From positions 223,776-287,775 of the forward strand of contig NZ_SGNY01000008.1 of the NCBI RefSeq assembly GCF_007002745.1: 64,000 nucleotides of DNA. The letters are read 5' to 3'. The stretch's first letter is position 1. Each line of letters opens with the position of its first letter. The notes under the pieces are model-generated. The model was not told where the DNA came from. It saw nothing but the letters and a program-made list of their open reading frames with translations, and searched no databases. Both the position numbers and the translations under genes were made by a program. Origin of the DNA: Martinezella rhizogenes. GTDB lineage: Bacteria; Pseudomonadota; Alphaproteobacteria; Rhizobiales; Rhizobiaceae. Below, in pieces: positions 1 through 8,689 of the stretch.

Positions 1-1
1 T

Positions 2-358
2 TCGCTGCCCTGCATCGGCGACGGCCGTCAGTCCGGCACGTCGGGCAGCCCGTCCATCCTCAACGCTTCCCCGGAAGCGGCGGCCGGCGGCGGTCTTGCC
101 ATTCTGCAGACCGGCGACCGCGTCCGCATCGATGTGGGTCGCGGCAAGGCGGATATCCTGATTTCAGGTGAAGAACTGGCCAAGCGTTACGAGGCGCTGT
201 CAGCCGAAGGCGGTTACAAGTTCCCGGACCACCAGACGCCATGGCAGGAAATCCAGCGCGGCATCGTCAGCCAGATGGAAACCGGCGCGGTTCTGGAACC
301 GGCGGTCAAGTATCAGCGCATCGCCCAGACCAAGGGCCTGCCGCGCGACAACCACTAA
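2..358 (+). CDS. IlvD/Edd-family dehydratase, C-terminal part
   Basis: The reading frame is open from the left window edge and ends at TAA 356-358, leaving the last 118 residues. The stretch [20 protein letters not shown] followed by a Gly/Ala-rich segment is the conserved C-terminal block of the IlvD/Edd family (dihydroxy-acid, phosphogluconate and sugar-acid dehydratases), Fe-S enzymes that remove water from 2,3-dihydroxy acids. The tail ([16 protein letters not shown]) resembles the sugar-acid (arabinonate/xylonate type) members more than the isoleucine-valine enzyme, but that is an impression from the end alone. The Fe-S cysteines and start lie outside the window. A strong terminator follows directly. 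Confidence 0.85.
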   Translation, partial: SLPCIGDGRQSGTSGSPSILNASPEAAAGGGLAILQTGDRVRIDVGRGKADILISGEELAKRYEALSAEGGYKFPDHQTPWQEIQRGIVSQMETGAVLEPAVKYQRIAQTKGLPRDNH

Positions 359-404
359 AGGCAAGGCCATTTCGGCCGGCCGCTTTTAAAAATCAGCTAA
401 AAAT

Positions 405-440
405 CAGCCCCGGGGTGCCGCCCCGGGGCTGAAATATTTT
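405..440 (+). terminator. Rho-independent terminator after the dehydratase
   Basis: A perfect 11-bp stem, CAGCCCCGGGG (405-415) with CCCCGGGGCTG (421-431), loop TGCCG, followed by AAATATTTT. It lies 46 bp after the dehydratase stop codon. Confidence 0.8.
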
Positions 441-523
441 CGGACATTCGATAAGTGTCGCTCTTCAAAACCGCCGCTATCTTCCGGGCATGTGGCGTGT
501 ACAGCGCCTCGTCGCCTGCCTGC

Positions 524-793
524 CTATTCCTTCGAATGGGAGAGCGGTTTTCCCAGATAAGGCAGGAAGAACATGTACAGCCCGCTGAAGACAAGCAAGG
601 TCAGCGGAAGAAGCGGGGCATAAACGATCACCGGTGGTGTCGGGCCGAAAGCCATCGAAGCGAAGTTCGCCAGAATGGTGACGGTCAGCAGAATGCCCAG
701 CCACCGATGGCTCTGCCTTATCCATTTTCGCAAGATCAAAGTCGCCCCCGAGAAAAAGCATCCATGATGGAATGTGACACACGGTTGCCTCAA
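524..793 (-). CDS. Small two-helix membrane protein
   Basis: Up to 89 residues with two hydrophobic stretches (about residues 31-50 and 55-76) separated by a short Pro-containing loop, so probably a small inner-membrane protein. I do not recognise the family. The longest frame starts with TTG that overlaps the stop of the upstream VOC gene (TTGA), which would couple the two genes. A second in-frame TTG about 20 codons later has a better purine-rich site (GGGGGCG) before it, so the start is uncertain and the true product may be about 70 residues. It appears to be the last gene of the AraC/VOC set. Confidence 0.5.
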   Translation of the reverse strand: MRQPCVTFHHGCFFSGATLILRKWIRQSHRWLGILLTVTILANFASMAFGPTPPVIVYAPLLPLTLLVFSGLYMFFLPYLGKPLSHSKE

Positions 794-1194
794 CGGGCCT
801 GAACGAGCTTCCAGCCATTGCCGGAAGGGTCGCGGAAACTCGCATCCACTGATCCATAGCGGGAAATCGGTTCCTGGGTAAATTCGACGCCGCGTTTGTG
901 CATGGCGTCAAAGGCCTTCTGACAATCTTCGACCACCAGAACCAAAGGCGGCATGGCGCCCTTGGCCACGGCTTCGTTCAGATCCTGCGCTGTCGCCTCG
1001 TTAACGGTCGGGGCCTGTGGCCGAAACAGGCCGAGCTGGAAATCCGGCTGGTCCGGATGCTGCACGGTCAACCAGCGATAATCGCCGTTGCGTGCGTCCG
1101 TATGCACACGAAATCCAAGTTTTTCGACATAAAATTGCAGCGCCTCGTCCTGGTCATGAACGTAAAGCCCGACGACTTGAACACCATTTTTCAT
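790..1194 (-). CDS. VOC (glyoxalase/bleomycin-resistance fold) family protein
   Basis: 134 residues with the two beta-alpha-beta-beta-beta halves typical of the vicinal oxygen chelate superfamily: an opening strand VVGLYVHDQDEALQFYVEKL and a closing segment GSVDASFRDPSGNGWKLVQ. Members bind a metal and act on small molecules (glyoxalases, dioxygenases, antibiotic-binding proteins). The substrate cannot be read from the sequence. It starts 14 bp after the end of the AraC gene on the same strand and overlaps the small membrane protein, so the three are probably co-transcribed, with the AraC protein a likely regulator. Confidence 0.85.
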   Translation of the reverse strand: MKNGVQVVGLYVHDQDEALQFYVEKLGFRVHTDARNGDYRWLTVQHPDQPDFQLGLFRPQAPTVNEATAQDLNEAVAKGAMPPLVLVVEDCQKAFDAMHKRGVEFTQEPISRYGSVDASFRDPSGNGWKLVQAR

Positions 1195-1208
1195 GAGCTA
1201 TCTCCCTT

Positions 1209-1730
1209 TCACTCACCGTGCCTACCGCCTTTCGCCTGTCGGCGCTTCTCCGAAACTGCGATTGTGAGATGGGGGCGGTGGGCGGCGCTGACGAAGCAAT
1301 GGGGAACCTGCTCGAGATCGGCAGGGGAAAGCCGCATCTGTCGCCGCACTTCGCTCGGGTTCTCCCCGGTTACATCGCGGAAGACGCGGCCAAATGTGCC
1401 GATGCTGTTCCAGCCGGTCTGCAAGGCGATGTCGATGACTGGAAGGTCGGTGTCGCGCAAAAGCGCCACGGCGCGCTCCACCCGGCGGGTCAGCAGATAG
1501 CGGTGAGGGGGTATGCCGAAGGCATCGCGAAACGATCTTGCAAAATGCGCCTGCGAGGCGCCGCTGACTTTTGCAAGGCGTGAGACGGGCCATGCCTCAT
1601 GCGGTGCCGCGTCCATATGATCCCTGGCGCGCAACAGGCGGCGCAGGAGCAACAAGTCTCTGTTTGCAGAGTTCTTTTCATTTCCAGACGGCATGTGGCA
1701 ATCATTGAATGAACCTGCCGTCCTTGGCAA
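1209..1730 (-). CDS. AraC-family transcriptional regulator
   Basis: 173 residues, most of it one AraC-type DNA-binding domain with two helix-turn-helix units (about residues 45-145: VSRLAKVSGASQAHFARSFR, then the GWNSIGTFGRVFRDVTGENP motif of the second unit). There is almost no N-terminal effector domain, so it is a short AraC protein. An alternative start is the Met at about residue 13. It precedes the VOC gene with 14 bp between, which suggests it regulates the VOC/membrane-protein pair and itself. Confidence 0.85.
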   Translation of the reverse strand: MPRTAGSFNDCHMPSGNEKNSANRDLLLLRRLLRARDHMDAAPHEAWPVSRLAKVSGASQAHFARSFRDAFGIPPHRYLLTRRVERAVALLRDTDLPVIDIALQTGWNSIGTFGRVFRDVTGENPSEVRRQMRLSPADLEQVPHCFVSAAHRPHLTIAVSEKRRQAKGGRHGE

Positions 1731-1760
1731 GGTTCATGCCGGCGAGCCGTTGCGGATGAT

Positions 1761-1949
1761 CTAGATCACCGGATAAAGCGACCAGAAGAACAGTTCATAT
1801 TCCTGGTCACGGTCGTCATCATGCTGTTCGTCGTCCGGTCTGCGCGGCGTCTTGTCCTGAAACTCGGTCTCCACCCGCTCATTGACGACGGGCATTCTTC
1901 GGCCGATGCCAAAGAGGTCAAAGGAGAGCATGTTGAACCCTGCTACCAT
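1761..1949 (-). CDS. Small hypothetical protein
   Basis: 62 residues (MVAGFNMLSFDLFGIGRR...) with a charged middle rich in Asp/Gln/Arg (DDEQHDDDRDQEYE) and an aromatic end (LFFWSLYPVI). The start ATG has a good ribosome site, AGGGAAC, 5 nt upstream. No family is recognised. It lies alone on the minus strand upstream of the AraC gene. The ribosome site and size argue that it is real, but only conservation could prove it. Confidence 0.4.
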   Translation of the reverse strand: MVAGFNMLSFDLFGIGRRMPVVNERVETEFQDKTPRRPDDEQHDDDRDQEYELFFWSLYPVI

Positions 1950-2113
1950 GGCCAGTTCCCTTCTTCACGCGAGTTAACGGTGTGTTAAGTTTCGCGCGTT
2001 GCCATGATTTCGTCAAGATTGGCCACGGAATTTGTCTACTATTTTTAACAACAATGTCGTGATTGGCGTTTCACCGGTGCCGGATTTCACGCAATGAATG
2101 TTTGTGGGTGCCC

Positions 2114-3232
2114 TCAAACCTCTTTCGCAGCGGCCTCGGAATAGCTCTTTTCGGCCGCTTCCAGCGCGGAATCGGTATCGGTGGCATGGCCGAGGTTTTT
2201 CAGGGCACCTGAGACGGCTGCGATATTGGCTTTCACCGCCTGCGGATGCGCGCGCCGGCCGGTGTGGCTGAGCCTTATCAGCCGTTCCGCGCCGGGGCCA
2301 ACGCCGGCGGAAATATCCGCGCCATGCTCTCTGGATACAGCGGCGAGAAACGCTCCGGCTTCGATAGTATCCGGCAGGATCGCCGTGGAAACGAGGGCTG
2401 AGGAATGCGCGTCTTCCACCCAGTTGGCGATGCCGAGTGCCCTGATGCCATGACGGGTGGCCGCCGCCGCCCGATCGTGCCGCACATTGGCGGCTGGCAG
2501 ACCCTCCGCCTCGATCCTGTCGAGTGCGGCTTCCAACGCGTAAAATTCCAGCGGCGCCGGTGTTCCGGGCAACGCGCCACGGCCGGCATCCAGCCAGAGC
2601 TGTTTCTGGTCGAGAAGCGAGAGCATGGAGTTGCTGGGTGCTTTGTCGTGCGAAAGAAGTTCCCATGCTTTTGGGCTGACCGAAATGGCCGATATGCCTG
2701 CCGGGCCGGCCAGCGCCTTTTGCGGGCCGATGACGGCGATATCGACGCCCAGTCTGTCGACCTCGAAGGCATGGCCGCCAATCGAGGCGACGGCATCTAC
2801 CAGGGTGATAACGCCTCTTTCTTGCGCCAGCGCGGCAATGGCGGGCAGGGGGTTGAGAATGCCGCTTGCCGATTCCGCATGCACGATGGCGAGAAGATCG
2901 AAACCCGGCCCGTCATCCAGCGCGCTCTCAACCTCGGCCAGCGTCACCGGCTTTGCCGGGCTGGCCGTCAGGTTGCGCACCGTTGCGCCGCCGCGTTCCA
3001 GCCAGCCGCCGAACCATGCGCCATAGGGGCTGGTGACGATGTTGAGCGCTCTCAGCCCCGGCCGCGCAAGGCTTGTCGCCGCCGCCTCCAGCGCCAGCAC
3101 GGCTTCCGCCTGTATCAGCAGCACGTCGTTTTTTGTGCCCATCAGGGCCGCAAGCCGGTCGGCCAGCACGGCGTAACGCTCGGCGGGGAAAGCGGGCGGG
3201 TCGAGAAGCAATGCATAATCCGGGGCGGGCAT
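2114..3232 (-). CDS. Class V aminotransferase (alanine-glyoxylate type), last gene of an ABC operon
   Basis: 372 residues of the fold-type I, class V PLP aminotransferase family (alanine-glyoxylate, serine-glyoxylate and pyridoxamine-pyruvate aminotransferases). The PLP-binding lysine is in the IGPQKALAGPAGIS motif near residue 190, preceded by the VDAVASIGG segment that carries the PLP-pyridine Asp. The start is fixed by AAGGA 6 nt before the ATG, 3 bp after the preceding ATPase stop. It is the sixth gene of a tight minus-strand operon with a complete family-5 ABC importer. This suggests that the imported compound, or a product of it, is an amino donor or acceptor. The substrate is unknown. 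Confidence 0.85.
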   Translation of the reverse strand: MPAPDYALLLDPPAFPAERYAVLADRLAALMGTKNDVLLIQAEAVLALEAAATSLARPGLRALNIVTSPYGAWFGGWLERGGATVRNLTASPAKPVTLAEVESALDDGPGFDLLAIVHAESASGILNPLPAIAALAQERGVITLVDAVASIGGHAFEVDRLGVDIAVIGPQKALAGPAGISAISVSPKAWELLSHDKAPSNSMLSLLDQKQLWLDAGRGALPGTPAPLEFYALEAALDRIEAEGLPAANVRHDRAAAATRHGIRALGIANWVEDAHSSALVSTAILPDTIEAGAFLAAVSREHGADISAGVGPGAERLIRLSHTGRRAHPQAVKANIAAVSGALKNLGHATDTDSALEAAEKSYSEAAAKEV

Positions 3233-3235
3233 GTC

Positions 3236-4021
3236 TTATCCTTGCATGGTGGTGATGAGTCGCGGCGCGGCGTCAATCAGGCTTCTGGCGGTCGAGGATT
3301 GCGGCGCGGAAATGATCGCTCCGGTCCCGCCGATTTCAACGATCCGACCCGCCTCCATGATCGCGACACGGTGGCAGACGGCGCGGATGACGGCGAGATC
3401 GTGGGAAACGAAAATACAGGAAATTGCCGTTTCCCGCTGGATTTCCACCAGCAGTTCAAGAATCTGCCGGCGAACCGAAACATCGAGCGCCGAGACCGCT
3501 TCGTCCATAATGAGAAGCGACGGCTTGAGGGCAATGGCGCGGGCGATCGCCACACGCTGTCTCTGCCCGCCCGAAAGTTCGAAGACGGAGCGACCGGCAT
3601 AGGCGGCGGGCAGGCCGACACGCTCGAGAAGGCGGCGTATCTCCGCCGGGCGGTCGCGCCTCTGAACGATGCGGTGAATGCGCAGCGGCTCGCCTATGGC
3701 GTCCTCGACGGTGGCGCGTGGGTTGAAGGCGCCATGCGTATCCTGAAACACCATCTGCATCTGCTGCCGGGCGGTGCGCAATGCACTGCCGCCAAGCGCG
3801 AGCCAGTTGCGGTTTTCGAAACGGACCGTGCCTTCGTCGGCGGGGATCAGCCGCATCAGGATGCGCGCCAGTGTCGATTTCCCGCAGCCGGAGGAGCCGG
3901 CAAGGCCCAGCGTCTCGCCGCGCTTGAGCGAAAACGAGATATCGGAGAGCGCCGTCACCGTTCTTGCGCCGGTGCGGTAGGTCTTGGAAAGGCCGTCCAC
4001 GCTCAGAAGGGTTTCATTCAT
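3236..4021 (-). CDS. Oligopeptide/nickel-type ABC transporter ATP-binding protein (DppF/OppF-like)
   Basis: 261 residues. Walker A GSSGCGKST near residue 45, signature LSGGQRQRVAIARA near 148, Walker B LLIMDEAVSALD and the switch His in IFVSHDLA. This is the second ATPase of a family-5 (peptide/opine/nickel) importer. It is shorter than typical OppF, lacking most of the C-terminal extension. It overlaps the upstream ATPase gene by 4 bp (ATGA) and is followed after 3 bp by the aminotransferase. Confidence 0.9.
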   Translation of the reverse strand: MNETLLSVDGLSKTYRTGARTVTALSDISFSLKRGETLGLAGSSGCGKSTLARILMRLIPADEGTVRFENRNWLALGGSALRTARQQMQMVFQDTHGAFNPRATVEDAIGEPLRIHRIVQRRDRPAEIRRLLERVGLPAAYAGRSVFELSGGQRQRVAIARAIALKPSLLIMDEAVSALDVSVRRQILELLVEIQRETAISCIFVSHDLAVIRAVCHRVAIMEAGRIVEIGGTGAIISAPQSSTARSLIDAAPRLITTMQG

Positions 4022-4821
4022 GGCACGGCCTCGCTGACGAGCGGCGGGGTCGAAAGATCGAGGTAATCGGCAAGCAGCGCCCGGGTATAGGCATGCGCGG
4101 GCGCGGAAAGCACCCGGCGGGCTGGGCCGTGTTCCACCAGCTCGCCGGCGCTTAAAACAGCGATGTCGTCGGCAAGGCTGGAGGCAAGGCCGATATCATG
4201 GGTGATGAAGACAAGCGTTCTTTCTTCCTCGCGCACGAGATCATCGAGAAGGGTGGCGATGGCTGCCTGGGTCACCGTGTCGAGCGCGCTCGTTGCCTCG
4301 TCGGCAATCAGGATCGAAGGGCGCGCCGCAATGGCGGCGGCAATCGCCACACGTTGCCTCTGCCCGCCGGAAAGCTGGTGCGGATAGGCGGAGAGCAGAT
4401 GGGAGGGATGCGGCAGCCGCACTTTTTCCAGAAGATCGCGGGCAAGATCGCGCGCCGCTTTCCATGAGAGGCCGAGATGCCGCACAGCGCCTTCCGCCAC
4501 CTGTTCGCCAATGGTCAGAACCGGGTTCAGCGTCGCGCCGGTATCCTGAAAGATCGTGCCGATATCGCGCCCCGGCATCGGCCTGCCGGTGAAAAGGCCG
4601 CTGTCACGGCTCCAGGAAATATCGCCCGAGACCCGTGCGGCCTGCGGCAGAAGCCCGGCGATTGCCTTGCCGAGCGTGGATTTGCCCGAGCCGCTTTCGC
4701 CGATGATCGCCAGTCGCTGCCCCTGCCGTATCGTCAGGGAAACCTTGCGCAGCGCCGGTGCATCGGCCGCGGCGTAGCGGACGCTGAGATCGTCGATCCG
4801 GCAAAGGGCGTTGCCGCTCAT
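4018..4821 (-). CDS. Oligopeptide/nickel-type ABC transporter ATP-binding protein (DppD/OppD-like)
   Basis: 267 residues. Walker A GESGSGKST near residue 40, signature LSGGQRQRVAIAAA, Walker [13 protein letters not shown], and FITHDIGLA. It pairs with the adjacent DppF-like ATPase to power a family-5 importer. Both ends overlap the neighbouring genes by 4 bp, so translation is coupled. Confidence 0.9.
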   Translation of the reverse strand: MSGNALCRIDDLSVRYAAADAPALRKVSLTIRQGQRLAIIGESGSGKSTLGKAIAGLLPQAARVSGDISWSRDSGLFTGRPMPGRDIGTIFQDTGATLNPVLTIGEQVAEGAVRHLGLSWKAARDLARDLLEKVRLPHPSHLLSAYPHQLSGGQRQRVAIAAAIAARPSILIADEATSALDTVTQAAIATLLDDLVREEERTLVFITHDIGLASSLADDIAVLSAGELVEHGPARRVLSAPAHAYTRALLADYLDLSTPPLVSEAVP

Positions 4822-5648
4822 GGCGCCTGCCTCCTCGTCGCCATTGCCCGGTTGATGCCTTCTCCGAAAAGATAGACACCGAGCACGGTCACCAGCAGGC
4901 CGATGCCGGGGATAACGGACAGGAACGCCGCCGAGCGGAGCACGTTGCGCCCTTCCGCGATCATCGAGCCCCAGGTGACGATATTGGGATCGCCAAGCCC
5001 GAGGAAGGAGAGCGCCGCCTCGGTGAGGATGGCGGCGGCAACGATGATGGCGGCGAGCGCCAGAACCGGCGGCAGGGCATTGGGCAATATCTGCCGGAAG
5101 GCGATTTCCAGTGGATGCATGCCGATGGCGCGGGCGGATTGCACATAGTCACGCTCGCGGATGCTCAGCACCTGCGCCCGAATCAACCGTGCCGGATCCG
5201 CCCACGCGCCGAGCGCAATGGCCAGAATGACTGTTGGCATCGAGGGGCCGATGGTGCTGACGAAGGCAAGCGCCAGCAGGAAATTCGGCACGATCTGGAA
5301 GGCATCGGTGACGCGCATCAGCGCCTCATCCACAAGGCCGCCGGCAAAACCGGCAATCGTGCCGATGACGGTGCCGAAAACAAGCGCTGCGGCGGCCGCA
5401 CCCATGCCGACGAGCAGGGAGGCCTGCGCGCCATGGGCAAGTTCGGCCAGCACATTGCGGCCCAGCCGGTCGGTGCCAAGCGGCAGGGCCGCATCTGTAA
5501 AGGGCGCAATCAGCGGCTCGCCGACGATCGCCAGCGGATCGCCGGGGAACAGGAGGGGAGCGGAGAGCGCAATTACCGCCAGCAATGTCAGGATGACGGT
5601 GCCCGTCACCCCTTCGAAATTGCGCAGGAGCCGGAGAACGAAACTCAT
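4818..5648 (-). CDS. ABC transporter permease (DppC/OppC-like)
   Basis: 276 residues, about six membrane helices. The N-terminal helix is followed by the GTDRLGRNVLAELAHGAQ segment typical of OppC/DppC permeases, and the cytoplasmic EAA-type loop occurs around IRERDYVQSARAIGMHPLEI. Forms the inner-membrane channel with the DppB-like partner encoded just upstream, with which it overlaps by 4 bp. Confidence 0.9.
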   Translation of the reverse strand: MSFVLRLLRNFEGVTGTVILTLLAVIALSAPLLFPGDPLAIVGEPLIAPFTDAALPLGTDRLGRNVLAELAHGAQASLLVGMGAAAAALVFGTVIGTIAGFAGGLVDEALMRVTDAFQIVPNFLLALAFVSTIGPSMPTVILAIALGAWADPARLIRAQVLSIRERDYVQSARAIGMHPLEIAFRQILPNALPPVLALAAIIVAAAILTEAALSFLGLGDPNIVTWGSMIAEGRNVLRSAAFLSVIPGIGLLVTVLGVYLFGEGINRAMATRRQAP

Positions 5649-6634
5649 GCCGCACTCTCCCCGCTGCCGATGCGCGGATCGAGAATGGAATAGAAAATGT
5701 CGACGGCGAGATTGACGAGGATGACGAAGACGGCGCTGGTGAGGATGATGCCCATCAGAAGCGGCGTATCGCGACCGCTGACGGCCTCCTGCGCCAGCCG
5801 GCCGAAACCCGGAATGGCAAAGACGCTTTCAATCACCACGCTGCCGCCCAGCATGGTTGCGGCCTGCAGGCCAAGCACAGTGATGAGCGGCAGCGCCGCG
5901 TTGCGGGCAACATGGCGCAGCACGATGCGCCGTCTGGAAAGCCCCTTGGACTGCGCAAACAGCACGAAATCCAGCGGCCAGACCGCCGCCATGGCGGTGC
6001 GCATGACGCGCAGGAACAGCGCCAGATAGATGAGGCCAAGGCTGGCGACCGGCAGCACGAGATGGCGGGCAATATCCAGCGCCCGTGCAAAGCCCTGTTT
6101 GCCCGATGCGATGGTTTCTATGCCTGACGTGGGCAGCCAGCGAAGCTGCACGGCAAAGACGATGGCGAGAACGAGGCCGAGCCAGAAACCGGGCGTGGCG
6201 TAAAGCGCGAGCGACAAGGCGGAGAGCACCCGGTCGGTCACCCCGCCGGGGCGCGCGCCGGCGACGATACCGAGCGCGGTGCCGACGATGAAGGCAAGAG
6301 CGGTGGCGCTGCCCATAAGGAGTAGCGTGTTCGGCAGCCGCTCGAGGATCAACCCCAGCACAGGCCGGTCAAAAGTAAGCGACCAGCCGAGATCGAGCCG
6401 CAGCACCGAACTGGCATAAAGCCAGAAGCGGGCAAGCATCGAGCCGTTGAGGCCATATTGCTCGCGCAGCGTGTCCCGCAGCCCGGCATCGCCGCCGCCG
6501 ATGGAAACGAGATAGGCATCCACCGCATCGCCGGAGGCATTTTCGAGCAGGGCGAAGGTGAAGATGAGAACGATCAGCAGCACCGGAATGGCGCTGATCG
6601 CCCTTCGCCGCAGCAAAGACGTCGCACGTTTCAC
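5645..6634 (-). CDS. ABC transporter permease (DppB/OppB-like)
   Basis: 329 residues with the OppB/DppB arrangement: an N-terminal helix, a long periplasmic loop containing the LREQYGLNGSMLARFWLY segment, then a block of helices with the permease loop LDFVLFAQSKGLSRRRIVLRH near residue 220. It starts 9 bp after the binding-protein gene and overlaps the next permease by 4 bp. Confidence 0.9.
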   Translation of the reverse strand: MKRATSLLRRRAISAIPVLLIVLIFTFALLENASGDAVDAYLVSIGGGDAGLRDTLREQYGLNGSMLARFWLYASSVLRLDLGWSLTFDRPVLGLILERLPNTLLLMGSATALAFIVGTALGIVAGARPGGVTDRVLSALSLALYATPGFWLGLVLAIVFAVQLRWLPTSGIETIASGKQGFARALDIARHLVLPVASLGLIYLALFLRVMRTAMAAVWPLDFVLFAQSKGLSRRRIVLRHVARNAALPLITVLGLQAATMLGGSVVIESVFAIPGFGRLAQEAVSGRDTPLLMGIILTSAVFVILVNLAVDIFYSILDPRIGSGESAA

Positions 6635-6643
6635 GGCGCGGCC

Positions 6644-8251
6644 TCAACTATCGACCGCGGTGTCCGCCCAGTTGGAAACCGCCCAGCGCGGATTGCTGGC
6701 GACATGTTTGACCGTATCGCGCGCCACCGTGATGAAACCCCATTCAGCGACGTTGATGAGCGGCAGATCAGCTGTAACCTGTTGCTGGAAATCCTTGTAA
6801 AGTGCTGTCCGCGCGGCCGTATCCACGGTTTCCGCCGCCTTGTCGATCAGCGTATCGAGCGCCTTGTTCTCATATCCGCCCTGATTGGAGAAACCGACGC
6901 CGGCGGGAATGCCGGAGCGCACGAGAATCGTGGTGGAGATTGCCGGATCGCCACGGAACACCGGGGGAGCAACGGCCAGATCGAAGGCATGGTCGGTATA
7001 GACCGCCTTCTGGTGTGCTGCGGCATCATTATTGACCAGCTCGGCATCAATGCCGATTTCCTGAAGCGCCTGTCGAAGATAAGAGCCGAATTGTCTGGTT
7101 TCGTTGAAATAGGGCGCGGGCAGAAGCTTCAGCGCGAAACGTTTTCCGTCGGGTCCGCGCGCATAACCGGCCTCATCCAAGAGGGCATTGGCCTTGGCGA
7201 CGTCGAAATCATAGGTCTCCACATCGCCGGTATAAAATTCAGGGGCGTTTTTCGGCACGGGGCCTGTCGATGCCGTGGCATAACCGAGGAACACCTTGTC
7301 GATGACGAATTTTTTGTCGATGGCGTGGGCAATGGCCTTTCTGACCTTGAGGTCAGCCAGTTCCTTGCGGCGGTGGTTGATTTCCACCACCAGCTGATAG
7401 GTCAGCGCCTCATAACCGTCAGCGATTACCTTGATGCCCGGCTCTTTGGCGATGCGGGCAAGATCGGCGAGCGGCACGGCGGAGAAGGCGGCCAGCTGGA
7501 TTTCTTCGGCTTCCAGCGCCGAGGCTGCCCCCGCACGGTCGGGCAAGACGCGATAGATGATTTCTTCGAGCTGCGGCTGGTCTTTGCCCCAGTAATTCGG
7601 GTTGCGGGTCAGGCGGTAATATTCGCCGGGTTTGTATTCGGCAAAAACGAAGGGACCGGTGCCGACCGGTTTGGTATTGGCCGGATTGGTGGCGATATCG
7701 GTGCCTTCATAGAGATGTTTCGGCACGACGCTGGTGACGACAGGCAAAGCATTGCGGATGAGCTGGAACGGTGTGGGCTTGGAAAAACGGAAGACGGCCG
7801 TGTGGTCGTCAGGCGTTTCCACCTTGTCCAGATTGGCGAAAACCAGCCGGCCGAGGTTTTGCAATGGTTTCCACACCGAAAGCGCCGAAAAGGCCACATC
7901 CGCCGAGGTGAACGGCTTGCCGTCATGCCAGGTCACGCCTTCGCGCAGCTTGAAGGTGGCGCTCAAGCCATCATCCGATCCCTGCCATTCGGTCGCAAGC
8001 CGCGGCTCCAGCCCGTCCTTGCCATTAAAGGAGGCTTCCGCCAGCGGCTCGACGATCTTGCTGGCGATATAAAACACGCCATTGGAGGCGACGATGGCCG
8101 GGTTGAGGTTTTTCGGCTCCGAATCGGCCGCGACGATCAGCCGCCCGCCGGATTTTTCCTGCGCTGCGGCAATTCCCGCCAGTCCCGTGGTTGCGGCAAG
8201 AGCAAGTGAGGTCTTGAGAAGCGAGCGGCGGGAAAGCTGGACAGGCGACAT
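6644..8251 (-). CDS. Family-5 ABC substrate-binding protein with Tat signal
   Basis: About 535 residues. I start it at the ATG at 8249-8251, which has CCGGAG 8-10 nt upstream and gives an N-terminus with a twin-arginine signal (LSRRSLLKTSLALAATTG, cleavage after about AGIAAA). The frame stays open 30 codons further upstream, but without a ribosome site. The mature part is an SBP_bac_5 protein (peptide, opine, nickel and glutathione binders), with the segment FKLREGVTWHDGKPFTSADV and the RNPNYWG motif. First gene of the transporter/aminotransferase operon. A Tat signal is unusual but not rare for this family in Rhizobiales. Substrate unknown. Confidence 0.9.
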   Translation of the reverse strand: MSPVQLSRRSLLKTSLALAATTGLAGIAAAQEKSGGRLIVAADSEPKNLNPAIVASNGVFYIASKIVEPLAEASFNGKDGLEPRLATEWQGSDDGLSATFKLREGVTWHDGKPFTSADVAFSALSVWKPLQNLGRLVFANLDKVETPDDHTAVFRFSKPTPFQLIRNALPVVTSVVPKHLYEGTDIATNPANTKPVGTGPFVFAEYKPGEYYRLTRNPNYWGKDQPQLEEIIYRVLPDRAGAASALEAEEIQLAAFSAVPLADLARIAKEPGIKVIADGYEALTYQLVVEINHRRKELADLKVRKAIAHAIDKKFVIDKVFLGYATASTGPVPKNAPEFYTGDVETYDFDVAKANALLDEAGYARGPDGKRFALKLLPAPYFNETRQFGSYLRQALQEIGIDAELVNNDAAAHQKAVYTDHAFDLAVAPPVFRGDPAISTTILVRSGIPAGVGFSNQGGYENKALDTLIDKAAETVDTAARTALYKDFQQQVTADLPLINVAEWGFITVARDTVKHVASNPRWAVSNWADTAVDS

Positions 8252-8627
8252 GAATTTCACTCCGGAAATGAGGGCGAGACGGGCTTTTCCGCTTGGCCCG
8301 CGGCACGCCGATCTTAAGACTGCAACCTCGGCAGTGTCCACGTTAATTCGCGGCCTTTACAGCAATGATTTTACGTTGCTGATGAGTTTGAAGAAACAAT
8401 ATGCCTCACCCACGCCAATCTGGTTTTCCCCCGTTGCTGCGGAATATCCCCAGCTTGCGGAAAAACCGATTTAATAAAATAAAAACAGAGTGTTGATCGT
8501 TGTTTTTGCTGTCAGCGCCTACCACGGCGGGCTTGAGGGTGAGGTGAAATCTGCCGCCGGGGCGCCGTTTGGAAAGGGGTAATTAACCTTTATTTTCTAT
8601 TTCAGGGAGACCGAAATATGTACGTTT
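8252..8627. other. Divergent intergenic region between ABC operon and ftsK-like gene
   Basis: About 375 bp holding the promoters for both directions. The centre is AT-rich (8470-8510) with a short inverted repeat AAAAACA (8481-8487) and TGTTTTT (8501-8507). I see no recognisable operator or RNA motif. Confidence 0.4.
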
Positions 8628-8689
8628 ATGATGAGTGTGCACGCTGCCATGAGCTTCTCCCGATCCAGATTCCAGAATTCGTCCAATAA
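8618..8689 (+). CDS. Possible 23-codon upstream ORF overlapping the ftsK-like start
   Basis: ATG at 8618 lies 7 nt after an excellent ribosome site (AGGGAGA, 8604-8610) and opens a 23-codon frame ([20 protein letters not shown]...) ending with TAA at 8687-8689. It overlaps the beginning of the ftsK-like frame in a different phase. The candidate ftsK starts at 8628, 8631 and 8649 have no ribosome site of their own as good as this one. It could be a leader peptide that tunes translation, or chance. No homologue is known to me. Confidence 0.3.
   Translation: MYVYDECARCHELLPIQIPEFVQ

Noticed and set aside
2405..4066. 553-codon plus-strand frame
   Set aside because: Antisense to the aminotransferase and ATPase genes, no recognisable domain.
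6458..8209. 583-codon plus-strand frame
   Set aside because: Antisense to the binding-protein gene; Gly/Arg-rich shadow.
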